Part shown: positions 35,876 to 46,623 of the stretch, in pieces
How positions within the stretch are numbered: the stretch's first letter is position 1
Layout: each line of letters opens with the position of its first letter
Source of the DNA: Chara braunii
Lineage: Eukaryota; Streptophyta; Charophyceae; Charales; Characeae
Assembly: GCA_003427395.1 (NCBI GenBank)
Contig: BFEA01000909.1
Span: 212,672-273,064, forward strand
Reading direction: 5' to 3'
Length of the DNA stretch: 60,393 nt
Position numbers and translations under genes: made by a program
The notes under the pieces: generated by a model
The model's input: only the letters and a program-made list of their open reading frames with translations
Databases searched by the model: none
What the model was told of the DNA's origin: nothing

Positions 35876-37600
35876 GTAATCGATCTGTCAGAGATTTCAT
35901 TAATAACTTCCGAGTGTATGCTAGAGGGTCGGTGGCGGAATCTTGCTGCTGCGATAATGACTATGTTTCCTCTTCTCTTTCTCGTAGCAATGACCACATG
36001 CTGTTCAGAATCAATGACAATCCTGTTTTTCCCTCCTGACTCCACAATTCCAAAAACATCATCAAACCTTCTCGCTTCAACAGTTTAGGTAATTGGAGAA
36101 ATCAGATCACTTCTTTGTTCGGATCTCTCCGGTCTCTGCCGTCTCTTCCTCCTGGGATCTTATCTAAGAATGTGCTGGCTTCGTGTCTTAATTCACCTCC
36201 ATCTTCTACATCTTCTATTTCTCTGTTTTCTTCTTCTGCTTGTTCCTCTTCCTTCTCTTCTTCTTCTTCAGCTTCTCTCCCTACTACTTCTTGTCCCTAT
36301 GCTACTACTTCTTCTTCTTCCTCCCTCCCTTTGTCTGCTCGGATTGGTTTGTCTGAGGGTCTTCTTACTTCGAAGGAGTGTTGCACAGAGAACCTTGCCA
36401 TCTTGAAACCCATTTTCGACTATTTGGTACGTGTGCCGATCGACAACAATGCAGGGAATACACTCGTGTGTTGTCCAATGACATATCAATCAGGATTAAA
36501 TGAACTTTTCTTGGATAATCTGTCTTTTGTAAGGTGTGAGGCTGATGAATCTACTGTCGTGACAAAGTGTAAGACTATATATCTTGAATCACGTCTGCAA
36601 AGGGTGTCTAAGTGAAACGATAAAGGATCGTTGTGGCAAGCGTACTGTATCCCCAAACAAAAGACTATTAACAAATGAAGACCTATTTGTCCCTCCTTTT
36701 CCGAGAATGCTGCAACGGGAGAAAAAAAGATCTCACGAGCGGTCAATCAGCTTCTGTGGAAACTTCCATTCAACTTCCATCTTAATCTTAGAAGAGCTAC
36801 AAATCTTGTTAAGAGCATTGTAGATATAAATAAAAAACTAAGTAGTAACTTCTTTCTCATTGGTGATTCGTTTGAATTCAAAAAAAATGTTTTATAATCT
36901 ACCTCACTCTTCTATCCTAAAGGCTATAGAATGGGCAACAGACTATTGGATGAGTCAAGGTTTTTGGGCAGTCGGTGTTAAGAAAAGAGGAAAAGACGTT
37001 AAGATTGTCTCTGGTACTTACGAGGAGGGCTGGAGTATGATCAGTTTTCAACAAATCTAGAGTTTTGTCGCTTTTGAGTTAGGCAATACTTTTGTTAAGG
37101 TTAATGGGCTGCTGTTGAAGCAGACGGTTGGGATTCCAATGGATAAGTCCTCCAGTCATGCTCTTGCATGTTTACTACGTGCTTACAACGAGTTCTCATT
37201 CCTGTCGACACTTGGCAATCAACGGAAGTTGGTTCATGGTTTTCGTTTGGTGGACGATGTATCTAGCTTTGTGATCTGCAGAAAGAACTTAAGGTAATCA
37301 ATAACTGAAGGACAACAGCTTATCCAGAGATTCCGAAGTTGTTGTGATTCCAATCTTGTCTTGGAAAAAATCAATGAAGGACAGCGTTGGGAGTTTTTGG
37401 GTTGTGTGCTTCAAATTTTGGATGGTGGGCAGAGATTGGGTTGTGCAAAAACCCATAAGAATCAAGTAACCAGGAAGAACGAGCGGCCCGGAGCGGGTGA
37501 TCTTTTAGAGCATTCAACACTTCGTCTCCTTCTCAAGTCAAACGCAGAAGATGGCAGTAATTGGCCTCTTTCTGCATCATGTTAAATTGTTCACAACGAT
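35876..37600 (+). pseudogene. Degraded reverse transcriptase, non-LTR/Penelope-like type
   Basis: The reading begins just after the solo LTR, in a frame with Cys-rich and Ser-rich stretches (36037 is a TGA; a long Ser tract lies at about 36190-36340). An RT domain follows across TGA (36613) and TGA (36679). Motif A region: FLIGDSFEFKK then MFYNLPHSSI, separated by a frameshift in a run of eight A (36879-36886). Motif B region: QTVGIPMDKSSSHALA, where GSPxSP is usual. Motif C: RLVDDV, where YxDD is usual. A TAG (37058) splits the reading between them. The xxMFYNLPHxxI pattern is unlike Ty3/Gypsy RT and closer to non-LTR or Penelope-like RTs. The exact class is unresolved, and no endonuclease domain was found. 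Confidence 0.6.
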
Positions 37601-38735
37601 TCGAGGCGCTGAACTTATGTATCTATTTACCTTAAAATTTAAACTGTTGAGGAAGGAATATCCGGATGACTGTTTCGACAATGCACTTATCAGCTTCTCA
37701 AACAAATTTTGTGGACTGTGGAATGAATGGCTACCGATTCTGACCAGTTGAAACACTTTGTGCTAATATTTAGGGGTACCAGCTCCGATGTAAGACGATT
37801 TTGATACTCCGCAAAGTAGTTTGTTTAGTTTTAGGATTACGATGAATGAAGGGGGTAATGGTTTATTGGAAGGGTATTTGCTCTATGCTACATGTAATGA
37901 ATGACCGTGGTATCAGTCTGATGGAAGGGGGTATTGCTCTGGTAAGAATGGGTTATCTGTTCTTGTAATCTATGGTAGGGGTACCGGATTAAGGAAAGGA
38001 TTGCAATTTGTATGGTGGAGGTACCGGTTTAAGAAAGGATTGCAGTTTGTATAAGGTACCAGTTTAATTGAAGGGTTGTTAGGCCCAGTAACAAGAATAC
38101 TTGCATGTTGCCCAGTAGACAGTTTGTGTAGTTTTGGTAATTGTAGCTTTATAGGAACTTCTGGAGCGGCTTCAAACTCGAATTCAATTTTTTTGGAGAT
38201 TGGGACGTGATCATTGGGATCTTCGGCTACAAAACGATGATTGTCTGAAGAATACCGGTTATGTATGTTTGGTCTTAGTTCTTTTTGAGACTTGGTACAT
38301 TTTATCTTTCGTATGTAGTCACCTTTCAGAGGTTAGTTCTTCATACGTACTACTTAGGCATCCATACGTCGGATATATATAGTTGACCTTTCACACAAAA
38401 CCAAAAAAACCCTGATGAGCGCAGGTCACGGCGGCCAGCCGAAACCAGTCAGGTCATCGTCGTACGTTTTGAGATGTTGTCACTTTATTTTTATGTCAGA
38501 ACTATGTCGTGTTCGGGATTTCTACTATATCCTTCGTTTGCTTCTTCCACCTCCTCCTCCTCCTCCTTCCTCTTCTTCTTTCCTCCTTCTTCCTCTCCAT
38601 CTTCTTCTTCTCTTTCCTCTTTTTTGATGAGTTGTTTATACTAATAACTCACATACAATTCCTTGGTTGCCTTTTTCGTTGTGTATACACAACAAGGTAT
38701 TTTGGGTATATAGTGGTGGTGAAGGTCACACTCTA
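37601..38735. other. No gene recognised
   Basis: The sequence contains short imperfect direct repeats with GGTACCGG/TTAAGAAAGGATTGC (about 37970-38060) and a TCC/TTC-rich tract (38545-38620). Short ORFs look like readings of low complexity. Confidence 0.5.
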
Positions 38736-38886
38736 TGTCCCCAAATCAGTAAATACAGGGTATCTCCAAATCCGTAAATACAGTGTATCCCCAAATCAGT
38801 AAATACAGGTTATCCCCAAAATTAGTAAATACAGGGTATCCCCAAATCAGTAAATACACGGTATCCCCAAATCAATAAACACAGGT
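38736..38886. repeat. 24-bp minisatellite, about 6 copies
   Basis: The unit is close to GTATCCCCAAATCAGTAAAT plus ACAG, repeated about six times with 1-3 changes per copy. Confidence 0.85.
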
Positions 38887-40974
38887 TCCTTGCGGCTGAC
38901 CTGCTTTGGGCATCGATCCACACCACTTACAAATTCTTACATTTGTAGGGCGCCCTAACTAGTCGAGGGTGATTAATTTACCCTTTTTTTTTTTCATTGT
39001 TCTAAGGAAGGCCCTACACTTACCCGCCCTTACATCTCAGGTGAGGAGGTCCCCATGTCAGAACCTCGCGGTGTCGGGTGCAGACGTCCGTGAAGGCGCT
39101 TTGGCGGACGAGAACTTGTCCATGTCCTATGGGTCCATGGGACATGCAATTTTCGGGATGAACCGGTTTGCCTGGGCACCTCAGCGGGCGCGAGAACCCG
39201 ACAGTCCGTGATATGAAAGGTGCGCGTGTTGGCGGAAATTTGAATTAAAAACCGGCAGACGTATGTGCAACGCGCCCACTGCCATCATCAGTGTCTCCTA
39301 CCAACTAAGGGAGATCGTCGCCATAGCCCGCCTACTGGCAACTTAGTTGTACGCGTGTTTTTTGTACGTTTTGGGGCGATGGAGAACGCTATGGGGGATG
39401 CGCCTGGGGTGTGGAGGCAGACGTCTCAAGAGAAGTCACTCCTGTTAGCGAGGACATTGCAGGCAGTTTCTCATCACATGTAGACAGTGAACGGCCTGTG
39501 GTGGGCTATCAGAAGATAGAGGGGCAGAAGGGAGGCTGCCATAGCCTTGGCTTTGATGGGAGTCCACGCCTATGGGAGGCGCCATTCCTCTTGTCCAACT
39601 CCCTCGCCGCTTGCCAATGGCTACCATGGCCCCGCAACGACACTCGAGACTGCGGTACCATGTCTCCATCGATGCGAGTGTGCTAGGGGAGGGCCGGACA
39701 CGAACAGATTGAACCAGGAACAATCCTGCTTTGTCTGGAAAAAAAAAATTAAAAAAAATCCAACTCGGTAAATAATGCGCTCCGTAAGGTCCTCCCCTTA
39801 CATTTCACATCACCTTCGGGGGCACCCTTGAGATTTTCGTCGATTTGCCTGGGGCGCACTTATTTTTTAGGGTCGGACCCTACACGCCCCACATAAGGAA
39901 ACATTTCCGATTTCCACTTTTCCCTCGTTAGGGTGTGGTGGAACGATGATTTTCTAGTGTGGAGGCCCTTTGGTATTTCAGCAGTCACACCCCTTGTACC
40001 ATATTTTCTCAGTTGCTTTCTGAACATCTTTTTTTTTCTTGCTTTTGGCGCCCCCTCAGACCAATGGGCATCACTTCAAATAAAGGAAGATGTATTGTGA
40101 AGCCCAACCTCAGGCCCAGTGCGACTTCCTGTTTCCGGAGTGATAGGGGGCCCGGAAGTGCGTACTAGGGGTTTGCCAAGGATTTTAGGAAAGTGGGGTG
40201 GAGTCCCAGGTCGGAACTGAGATCTCCAGTGCAAGTTTCAGGGATGGAACTGCAAGTGGTTTTGTGTAGGGTTAGGTTTTGGGTTTCGCCTTTTTTACAG
40301 TCGAGCGGCTAATTTCGCCGGCCCCGTCGACTCGGCAGGGCTCGCACCTGGTGCACTAATGGGACACAGTGGGTGTTTCTCTATTCAAACACTTGTCGCC
40401 GACAGGTTTCACAGATCTCTGAGTCCGAAGTGGACGGCCTCTGTCGAAGATTGTGTTCTTGGTGCTCAGCTTCAGAGCGGGTCGGACTCCGTCGTACGAA
40501 TCCTGCTGCCCCGCAAGTGTTATATTGATAGCACTCACAACACGACCTCCGTGGCAAGTAGTGCGATCGAATCCCAGGGAACTACCGTCAGATGGTGATA
40601 GGCTATGCAACACCCGTGGCCGCGGCTGTGAGGTCAAACTCGGAGGGCAGTCGTGATCACGGTCGCCCCAGCTTCGGCCGCATTCAGGTGCGGCCACGAC
40701 TTTTAGGAATTGTTTTAGACTGGAAAAAAAATTGCGCAATTTTTAATTTTATTTTTGGAGTTTGTCTTCGAATTTTAAAAATTCAAAAACTAATTTTCCT
40801 TAGGCAAAAACTGTTTTTTTTTTTTTTTTTTAAGGTAAACTATGAAACTTATGTGTTTTTTTATTTTAAATTCAGTAATGTTTTTGGATATGACCACAAG
40901 GCAAAAGTTGTTCAGTATATTTTTTTGCATAACATATTGTTTTTCCTTTTTTTTTTTTTTTTTTTTTTTTTATA
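38887..40974. other. No gene recognised
   Basis: Mixed unique-looking sequence with A runs (39740-39760) and T runs (40806-40830, 40949-40971). Short related motifs (CCTACAC..., CCGCCCTTACAT/CCCCTTACAT) near 39000, 39790 and 39880 hint at old repeats. A GATCGAATCCC string at 40563 resembles a tRNA B box, but no cloverleaf could be drawn. Confidence 0.4.
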
Positions 40975-41150
40975 GAGAAAACTACGGTGCAGTCAGGGTT
41001 TGAGTTTGTAATTGCACTTGAGGCAAAAGGGCCGGTAATGTTGAATGTATATGACCTACGTTTCGGGTCCGGTGGGGTCGCGTGGGGGTGTATTGTATTC
41101 GCGGAATTGCTTGAAGTGCAATTACAAACTGTTTTCGTGACTGCGCCGAA
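40975..41150. repeat. Dispersed repeat, copy 2
   Basis: Partner of 2887-3057, at roughly 75-80 percent identity by eye. It follows a long T run and is followed by another (41157-41170). Confidence 0.6.
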
Positions 41151-41682
41151 GTTACCCTTTTTTTTTTTCATGGTCGTGGACCGTGGCCATGGCCGCGGGG
41201 TCGCGGCCTAGGCCGCAGCCGCCTCCGGGGGGGATTCATAGGTGATAAGGGAGGAGGAGATAGAACGGAGGGAAGTCGGTTTCAATGACGACGAACCCCG
41301 GTGTAGGATGATACTGATAATTACGGTAATCAGGGTTCGCGAATTTCGTCCAAGGGTCTCGTGAAAGTGAGAGATGGTTAACGGAGGCCTCAATTTTCAA
41401 ACCACTTCTTAGACCATTTATAACAAAATGCAAGGGTCATTTTAACCAAACTTGCCACCAATTCATAGAGTGGAGATCATACTAACCACTTACAAAAAAA
41501 AAAATTAAAGACACAAGTTTAAAAACCTATAAAACAGTAAGGCAAAAGTATGTTTTCATGCAAAATTCTCTCTTTAACTGACATTTCGTTAAAACTGATA
41601 TTTTTTCCTAAAAACACGAAATTGGACACCGTTAAATTTTTTGTGTTTTATGGTGGAAAAACGGGTGTCGCATGGGTTGTGG

Positions 41683-41945
41683 AACATACATCATAGATCA
41701 TAGGTCATATATCATACATCATTCATCATGGACCATACATCACACATCATAGATCATATATCATACATCATACATCATACATCATAGATCATAGATCATA
41801 GATCACACATCATACATCATGGACCATACATCATACATCACATACATAAACCATAGATCATACATCATACATCATAGACCATAGATCATACATCATAGAC
41901 CATAGATCAAACATGTACATCATATTTCATACATCATAACTTCTG
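41683..41945. repeat. ATACATCAT/ATAGATCAT tandem repeat
   Basis: Imperfect tandem copies of a 7-9 bp word (CATACAT, CATAGAT, CATGGAC) extend over about 260 bp, with scattered copies to about 42120. Confidence 0.85.
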
Positions 41946-42641
41946 GGTCAAAGGGATCTAGACCACGGTTATATATCATAGATGATAGGAACATAGACCA
42001 TATGATCATGTGTCATTTAGGAATTCATCACATGCGTTAGATTATGGACCGCAAGGGTTGCAAGTCATAGATCATAAATAAATGCACCATATAATATAAT
42101 ATTCTATATCGTATGTCATGATTCATTGCTCACATGTCTTACATGATATACGGTGTGGTCCTATGATGAAGTTCCATTTTATATTTTTTCTGTTTCTTTG
42201 GGTTTTAGCCAGAAAAGGGAAAGGCACACTTTATGGCACTGTTGGTTTTCTTGATGGCAAGCAAATAGTGAGAAAATATATGAATTGGCAAATTCAGAAT
42301 TTCGACCTTGTTCGATGACATCTGCGGAATTATCACGAACGTATGTGAATGGATGAATGTCATTGGCGGAATTATCGCGGATAATCAGGTACCTGATTGG
42401 AAAAGGATTTAGAACTTTCTACTGTTGTTGGCTGTAGCGTCAGAGTCTCTCTACCCTCCTATTCAATGGTTCTACAGTTTGACATGTTGAAAAACGAGTC
42501 CACAACTAGAAACTATCACTACTGGTCTCAAATTGTTAGTCTGATTCCTAACCAAATTGCTCTGTTGAAGTAACACCTTGTACCACGTGATTCGATCTAT
42601 ATTTACACAGATACAATTGTAAAAACGAGAAGTTCTCTTAC
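41946..42641. other. Possible 3' intron or flank of the Ulp1-type gene
   Basis: No ORF with recognisable content. If the minus-strand donor at 42641 is used, part of this stretch is an intron. Acceptor-like CAG sites occur on the minus strand (for example about 42567), but none leads into a convincing exon. Confidence 0.35.
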
Positions 42642-43416
42642 CTCGATGCTACACAGTCCAATGCAATTCGGTGTCTGATACACTTTATATCATCCATGCT
42701 AAACTGGAACGGTGGCAAGTGACCTCTCGTCAAAAGAGATGCATACGCGAGCATAAACACCCCGCATTGATTTATGTCCTTCTATTTTGAAATGCTGCTG
42801 ACCCACAATTTTTTTTTTAAGCGATTGGTATCCAATTCCTTTCCCTGTTCTGATGACCTGTCCTTCACATACCGTGCCACGCTGGCGACCACCTTTTTGG
42901 CAACGTCTATGTCTGTGTCCATCGAGTCGTAATACTTGAGCACTCTCCGTCTAAGATCTATCACAACAAGTATCCAATGCCTCTTATGAATGTTGTGATA
43001 TGAGACTAAGATCAAATCCTTCTCCGCAATCACTACTTTCTTGAACCACTTGCCTACTCTAGCATAATGATATCCAAACTTTTCATCCATGAGCTTAACC
43101 AGAAAAAAAGAGTTGCATATTGATGTTTTTGGAATCAATCCTCGGGTGTCTGCAGCGGACGTGTTTGATGGCATATCGCACTCATGATGTGTAGTTCTAC
43201 ACATATTATCTACCGTTATCATGTTCATGTAGAAATTTATAATATCATCTCTTAACCATCGTGTGTCACTTATTAGCACACTGAAGTCCTGGAACGTGAA
43301 TCTTAACTTCTCTTGCGTTCCTTGATTCTTCGTGCTAGATAATATTTGGTAATTGTTGAACTTTGTTCTCAAGTGGCGCAAGGAATCTTTTTCGACCTCG
43401 GACAGAGTATGCGTCG
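42642..43416 (-). pseudogene. Ulp1-type (C48) cysteine protease exon with nonsense codon
   Basis: The minus-strand exon has a plausible acceptor (ATTAG at 43417) and a strong donor (GAG/GTAAGAG at 42641). It encodes a C48 deSUMOylase-like domain. An N-terminal FSVLISDTRWLRDDIINFYM block is followed by NSFFLVKLM, the catalytic His in RHWILVVID, Asp in YYDSM and, after a TAG at 42782-42784, the Cys box NQCGVFMLAYASLL (Cys codon 42764-42766). The end matches the family (MDDIKCIRHRIALDC). Members cleave SUMO or related modifiers in the nucleus and also occur in plant transposons. The TAG is one change from CAG and removes the catalytic Cys, so this copy is probably dead unless read through. The upstream neighbour (44788-50632, same strand) is likely the N-terminal part of the same gene, with the (AG)n region as an intron. 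Confidence 0.75.
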
Positions 43417-43562
43417 CTAATTGAATAGGTCATCCGTGTATACAGCAGCGAATGCCTTCGAGATGTGATGTCTGTTCGACTGCACATGACAATGGAATTG
43501 CTTGTTATTAACATGTAATCCCATGAAATTAGAAGCGTTCATGATGCATGCGATGATTACGC

Positions 43563-43563
<1 letters not shown>

Positions 43564-43612
<49 letters not shown>
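43564..43612. repeat. (AG)n microsatellite
   Basis: Pure GA dinucleotide run. Confidence 0.95.
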
Positions 43613-43615
<3 letters not shown>

Positions 43616-43616
43616 C

Positions 43617-43802
43617 AGACATTTCGTTAAAGTTGACAATTTTTTTTCTGAAAATCGCAAAATTGAACATACGAAAAAAAACTAAATTTTGCAGTGATTT
43701 TTTGCCCCAAGAGGTAGGATGATCAGATCATCGGGTGAGCACTTCGAAAAATAACTACATACGAAAAAAAACTACATTTTGCAGTGATTTTTTGCCCCAA
43801 TC

Positions 43803-43866
<64 letters not shown>

Positions 43867-43988
43867 CGTTAAAACAGGCAGATTTTTCATAAATTCGCGA
43901 AATTGAACGTACGAAAAATAACCACATTTTGCAGTGTTTTTTTTGCCCCATGACGTCGGATGTCATGGCGACACTCGATGATCCGATC

Positions 43989-43990
<2 letters not shown>
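43617..43990. repeat. TTTCGTTAAA...TTTTGCAGTG repeat modules between (AG)n runs
   Basis: Three partial copies of one module occur: TTTCGTTAAA, then CGAAATTGAAC, then ACATTTTGCAGTG and a T run ending in GCCCCA. They start at about 43620, 43758 and 43864 and alternate with (AG)n (43806-43862). A related start is seen at 41584. Confidence 0.7.
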
Positions 43991-44059
<69 letters not shown>

Positions 44060-44432
44060 NNNNNNNNNNNNNNNNNNNNNNNNNNNNNNNNNNNNNNNNN
44101 NNNNNNNNNNNNNNNNNNNNNNNNNNNNNNNNNNNNNNNNNNNNNNNNNNNNNNNNNNNNNNNNNNNNNNNNNNNNNNNNNNNNNNNNNNNNNNNNNNNN
44201 NNNNNNNNNNNNNNNNNNNNNNNNNNNNNNNNNNNNNNNNNNNNNNNNNNNNNNNNNNNNNNNNNNNNNNNNNNNNNNNNNNNNNNNNNNNNNNNNNNNN
44301 NNNNNNNNNNNNNNNNNNNNNNNNNNNNNNNNNNNNNNNNNNNNNNNNNNNNNNNNNNNNNNNNNNNNNNNNNNNNNNNNNNNNNNNNNNNNNNNNNNNN
44401 NNNNNNNNNNNNNNNNNNNNNNNNNNNNNNNN

Positions 44433-44492
<60 letters not shown>
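43991..44492. repeat. (AG)n microsatellite containing an assembly gap
   Basis: GA runs at 43991-44059 and 44433-44492 flank 373 N (44060-44432). The true length is unknown. Confidence 0.95.
44060..44432. other. Assembly gap (N run)
   Basis: 373 unresolved bases, with (AG)n on both sides. Confidence 1.
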
Positions 44493-44697
44493 CAGTTTAT
44501 AATAATGCGCTCCTACTACCAATGTCCCGCCATTATGACCTATGGCAGACAACTCTATGTGTCTGAATTCTATACATTTTGTCAATTACAAAATTAGAGC
44601 GCTCGCAGTGCGCGAAAAAAAAAAAATGACACGACAACACAACCCCTCCGGAACCTGAACATTAACCTACAAACGCACGCCCATGCAGAAAAATTCA

Positions 44698-44699
44698 CA

Positions 44700-44730
<31 letters not shown>
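44698..44730. repeat. (AC)n microsatellite
   Basis: CA dinucleotide run of about 16 units, close to the end of the minus-strand ORF. Confidence 0.95.
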
Positions 44731-44732
<2 letters not shown>

Positions 44733-44787
44733 CGTTACACACAAACGTATCTTCTCACACACGGACAAATCACTTCTATGCACACAA

Positions 44788-46623
44788 CTAGTCGTCATGC
44801 CTTGTCTTTTTTGCCACAGGTCTCGCCGAACGTCGGAGCACAACATTATCTATTGTGTTCCCTTTCCTTGGCTTCTCATTGCAGATTACATTCTCCTTTT
44901 GCAATGTGACATGCTGGTGTTCCTCTTGTTCTTTCTCATTTTGTCCCACCTCCCCGTCCTCAGCACGCCCTGATTGCTCACCTGACTGTGTGACGATGTC
45001 AACGACAACGTCGTCATCCTCCCTCTTGCGCTTGTGTTGTTGATGCTTGTCGCCAATCGTCGTGGCTCGTTGGAGTTCGTCATCGTCTTTTCCCATTGAG
45101 GCATCAACGTTCTCTTCCCTCTGCACACCACTTGGCCGCCGCTCGAGTACGCCGCCGTCGAAATTGAGTTGAAGCATCAAATCATGTGTGTTCTCTGACA
45201 AACTTTCTATCCCCTTCATTTGTGGCACTGACTCTTCCCTCGTCAGCTCAGTTCCTTGCATGGACATTGGGTCCGTGGCCATTTGCGATTCCGACCCCGT
45301 GCAAACCTTGGGAGATTCCATTGTTGCAAAGCAATCTGCCGAGTCTTTTTCCTCCGCGGATTCCTCCCGTTGCGACGGGGGATGGGACAATTGTTGTTCG
45401 GTCTGCATTGTGTCACTTCGTGACTCGTCGCTGTTGCCCACAAATTTTTCTATATCGTTCCTCTCATGAACTTGCTTGTCACTATGAACGAAGCTCGTGA
45501 ATGGACGTCCCGCTGCACTCGCCGAAGCGTGGCCATTGTCATGTCCCAATTGCTGACTGTTACCAAGACATATTTCACCCTCAAACTCTTGCACCACTTC
45601 TCGACTTGGCAATTTCCAAGGGATCCGACCGTGCGACACAATGGATTCAATGTCATAAAAGTTTGCGTTGTACTCCAGCATGTTCTGATCTCGCAACTTG
45701 TCATAAAGTGCGTCGGCATATGCTCCTTCTACAAGGTCGTCTGATCCACCGTTCGCCTGCCGCACTTTGATATGAACCTGTTCCTTTGCGATTTCGAAGA
45801 ACTTGCTCTCCAATACCCACTTTCGCAATTGCCACTGCCCATCGATGCACACAGCCATGTGTCATTTCCCATTCCATACGCAGGGCTCAAAGACCTTCGG
45901 GTGCCACAATATATGATGCCCCCATTGGTGGTCTTCTGTCTCAACCACCATCCCAATGTGCTGTATGAAGTGCGGGCCTCCGGTGAACTCCTTCATGTCC
46001 TTTCGAATTCTGTCTCCGGGCATCTGTTTGTCGTCCTCGTCGGGCGGGAGCGCGAATTTGATGGCGTTGACGCCCATTCTGCTAACCTCTGCATTTTCCT
46101 CCTGGGGGACGTTATATTGCTTGTCTCTTGGGAACGTCGACAGCCCCATGCTCACATACACGTTGTCCAGTTGAGTCAATATCTCGGGGTATATGGCACT
46201 GCTTTCCTTGCGTTTGGATTGGAGATGAGGCTCTTTTCCACTTAACGAGGCCGCTCCTGCATGCAACCCATCATCGCTGCTATTCTTGCTTGCATTGGTT
46301 GCACCAACTGGGCCCCAGATCTCATTCCCCGCACTCTCTTGCATTCCTTGTTCACACGACCGCTGCTCCCCACCACGAACGCTCTCCCGGCTCGCCACAA
46401 CATCCGTTTCTATCCTTTCCATTGCCTGATGACCCTTGACGTCGTCCAACGCCTGTCGAACATCCTGTTGAGCACCCGGTACAGGCAGATCTATATCTTC
46501 GTCCGATGTCTCCCCCTCGCTGTCGAGCACATCGAAGTGCTCACCCGCATCCAACTCATTGGCGTATGTCTTCGCACGCAGTCTATCTTCGCACGCAGTC
46601 TGTCTTCTTGTTTGTTGAACCAC
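44788..46623 (-). pseudogene. Large minus-strand gene, C-proximal part: acidic/basic linker before the Ulp1 exon
   Basis: Two ORFs (46623-45862 and 45858-44788) are one frame separated by a single TGA (45862-45864), inside a well-composed stretch (CVWNGK stop HMAVCIDGQW). The N-terminal half is acidic (DSEGETSDEDIDLP) with a globular piece around FIQHIGMVVETEDHQWGHHI. The second half has WQLRKWVLESKFFEIAKEQVHIKV, then about 250 residues of disordered Ser/Glu/Gln sequence, a KRKRE nuclear-localisation-like patch and a basic end (RRSARPVAKKTR) at a TAG. It joins the upstream piece by a frameshift caused by a 17-bp tandem duplication (46568-46601). I do not recognise a family. Position and strand suggest it links the middle part to the Ulp1 exon at 42642-43416. 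Confidence 0.5.

Noticed and set aside
40530-40590. tRNA-like B box
   Set aside because: GATCGAATCCC is present, but no A box at proper spacing and no acceptor, D or anticodon stems can be drawn.
43887-44597. Long ORFs on both strands across the (AG)n and N region
   Set aside because: They consist of Arg-Glu or Ser-Leu dipeptides and unknown residues read from the microsatellite and the gap.
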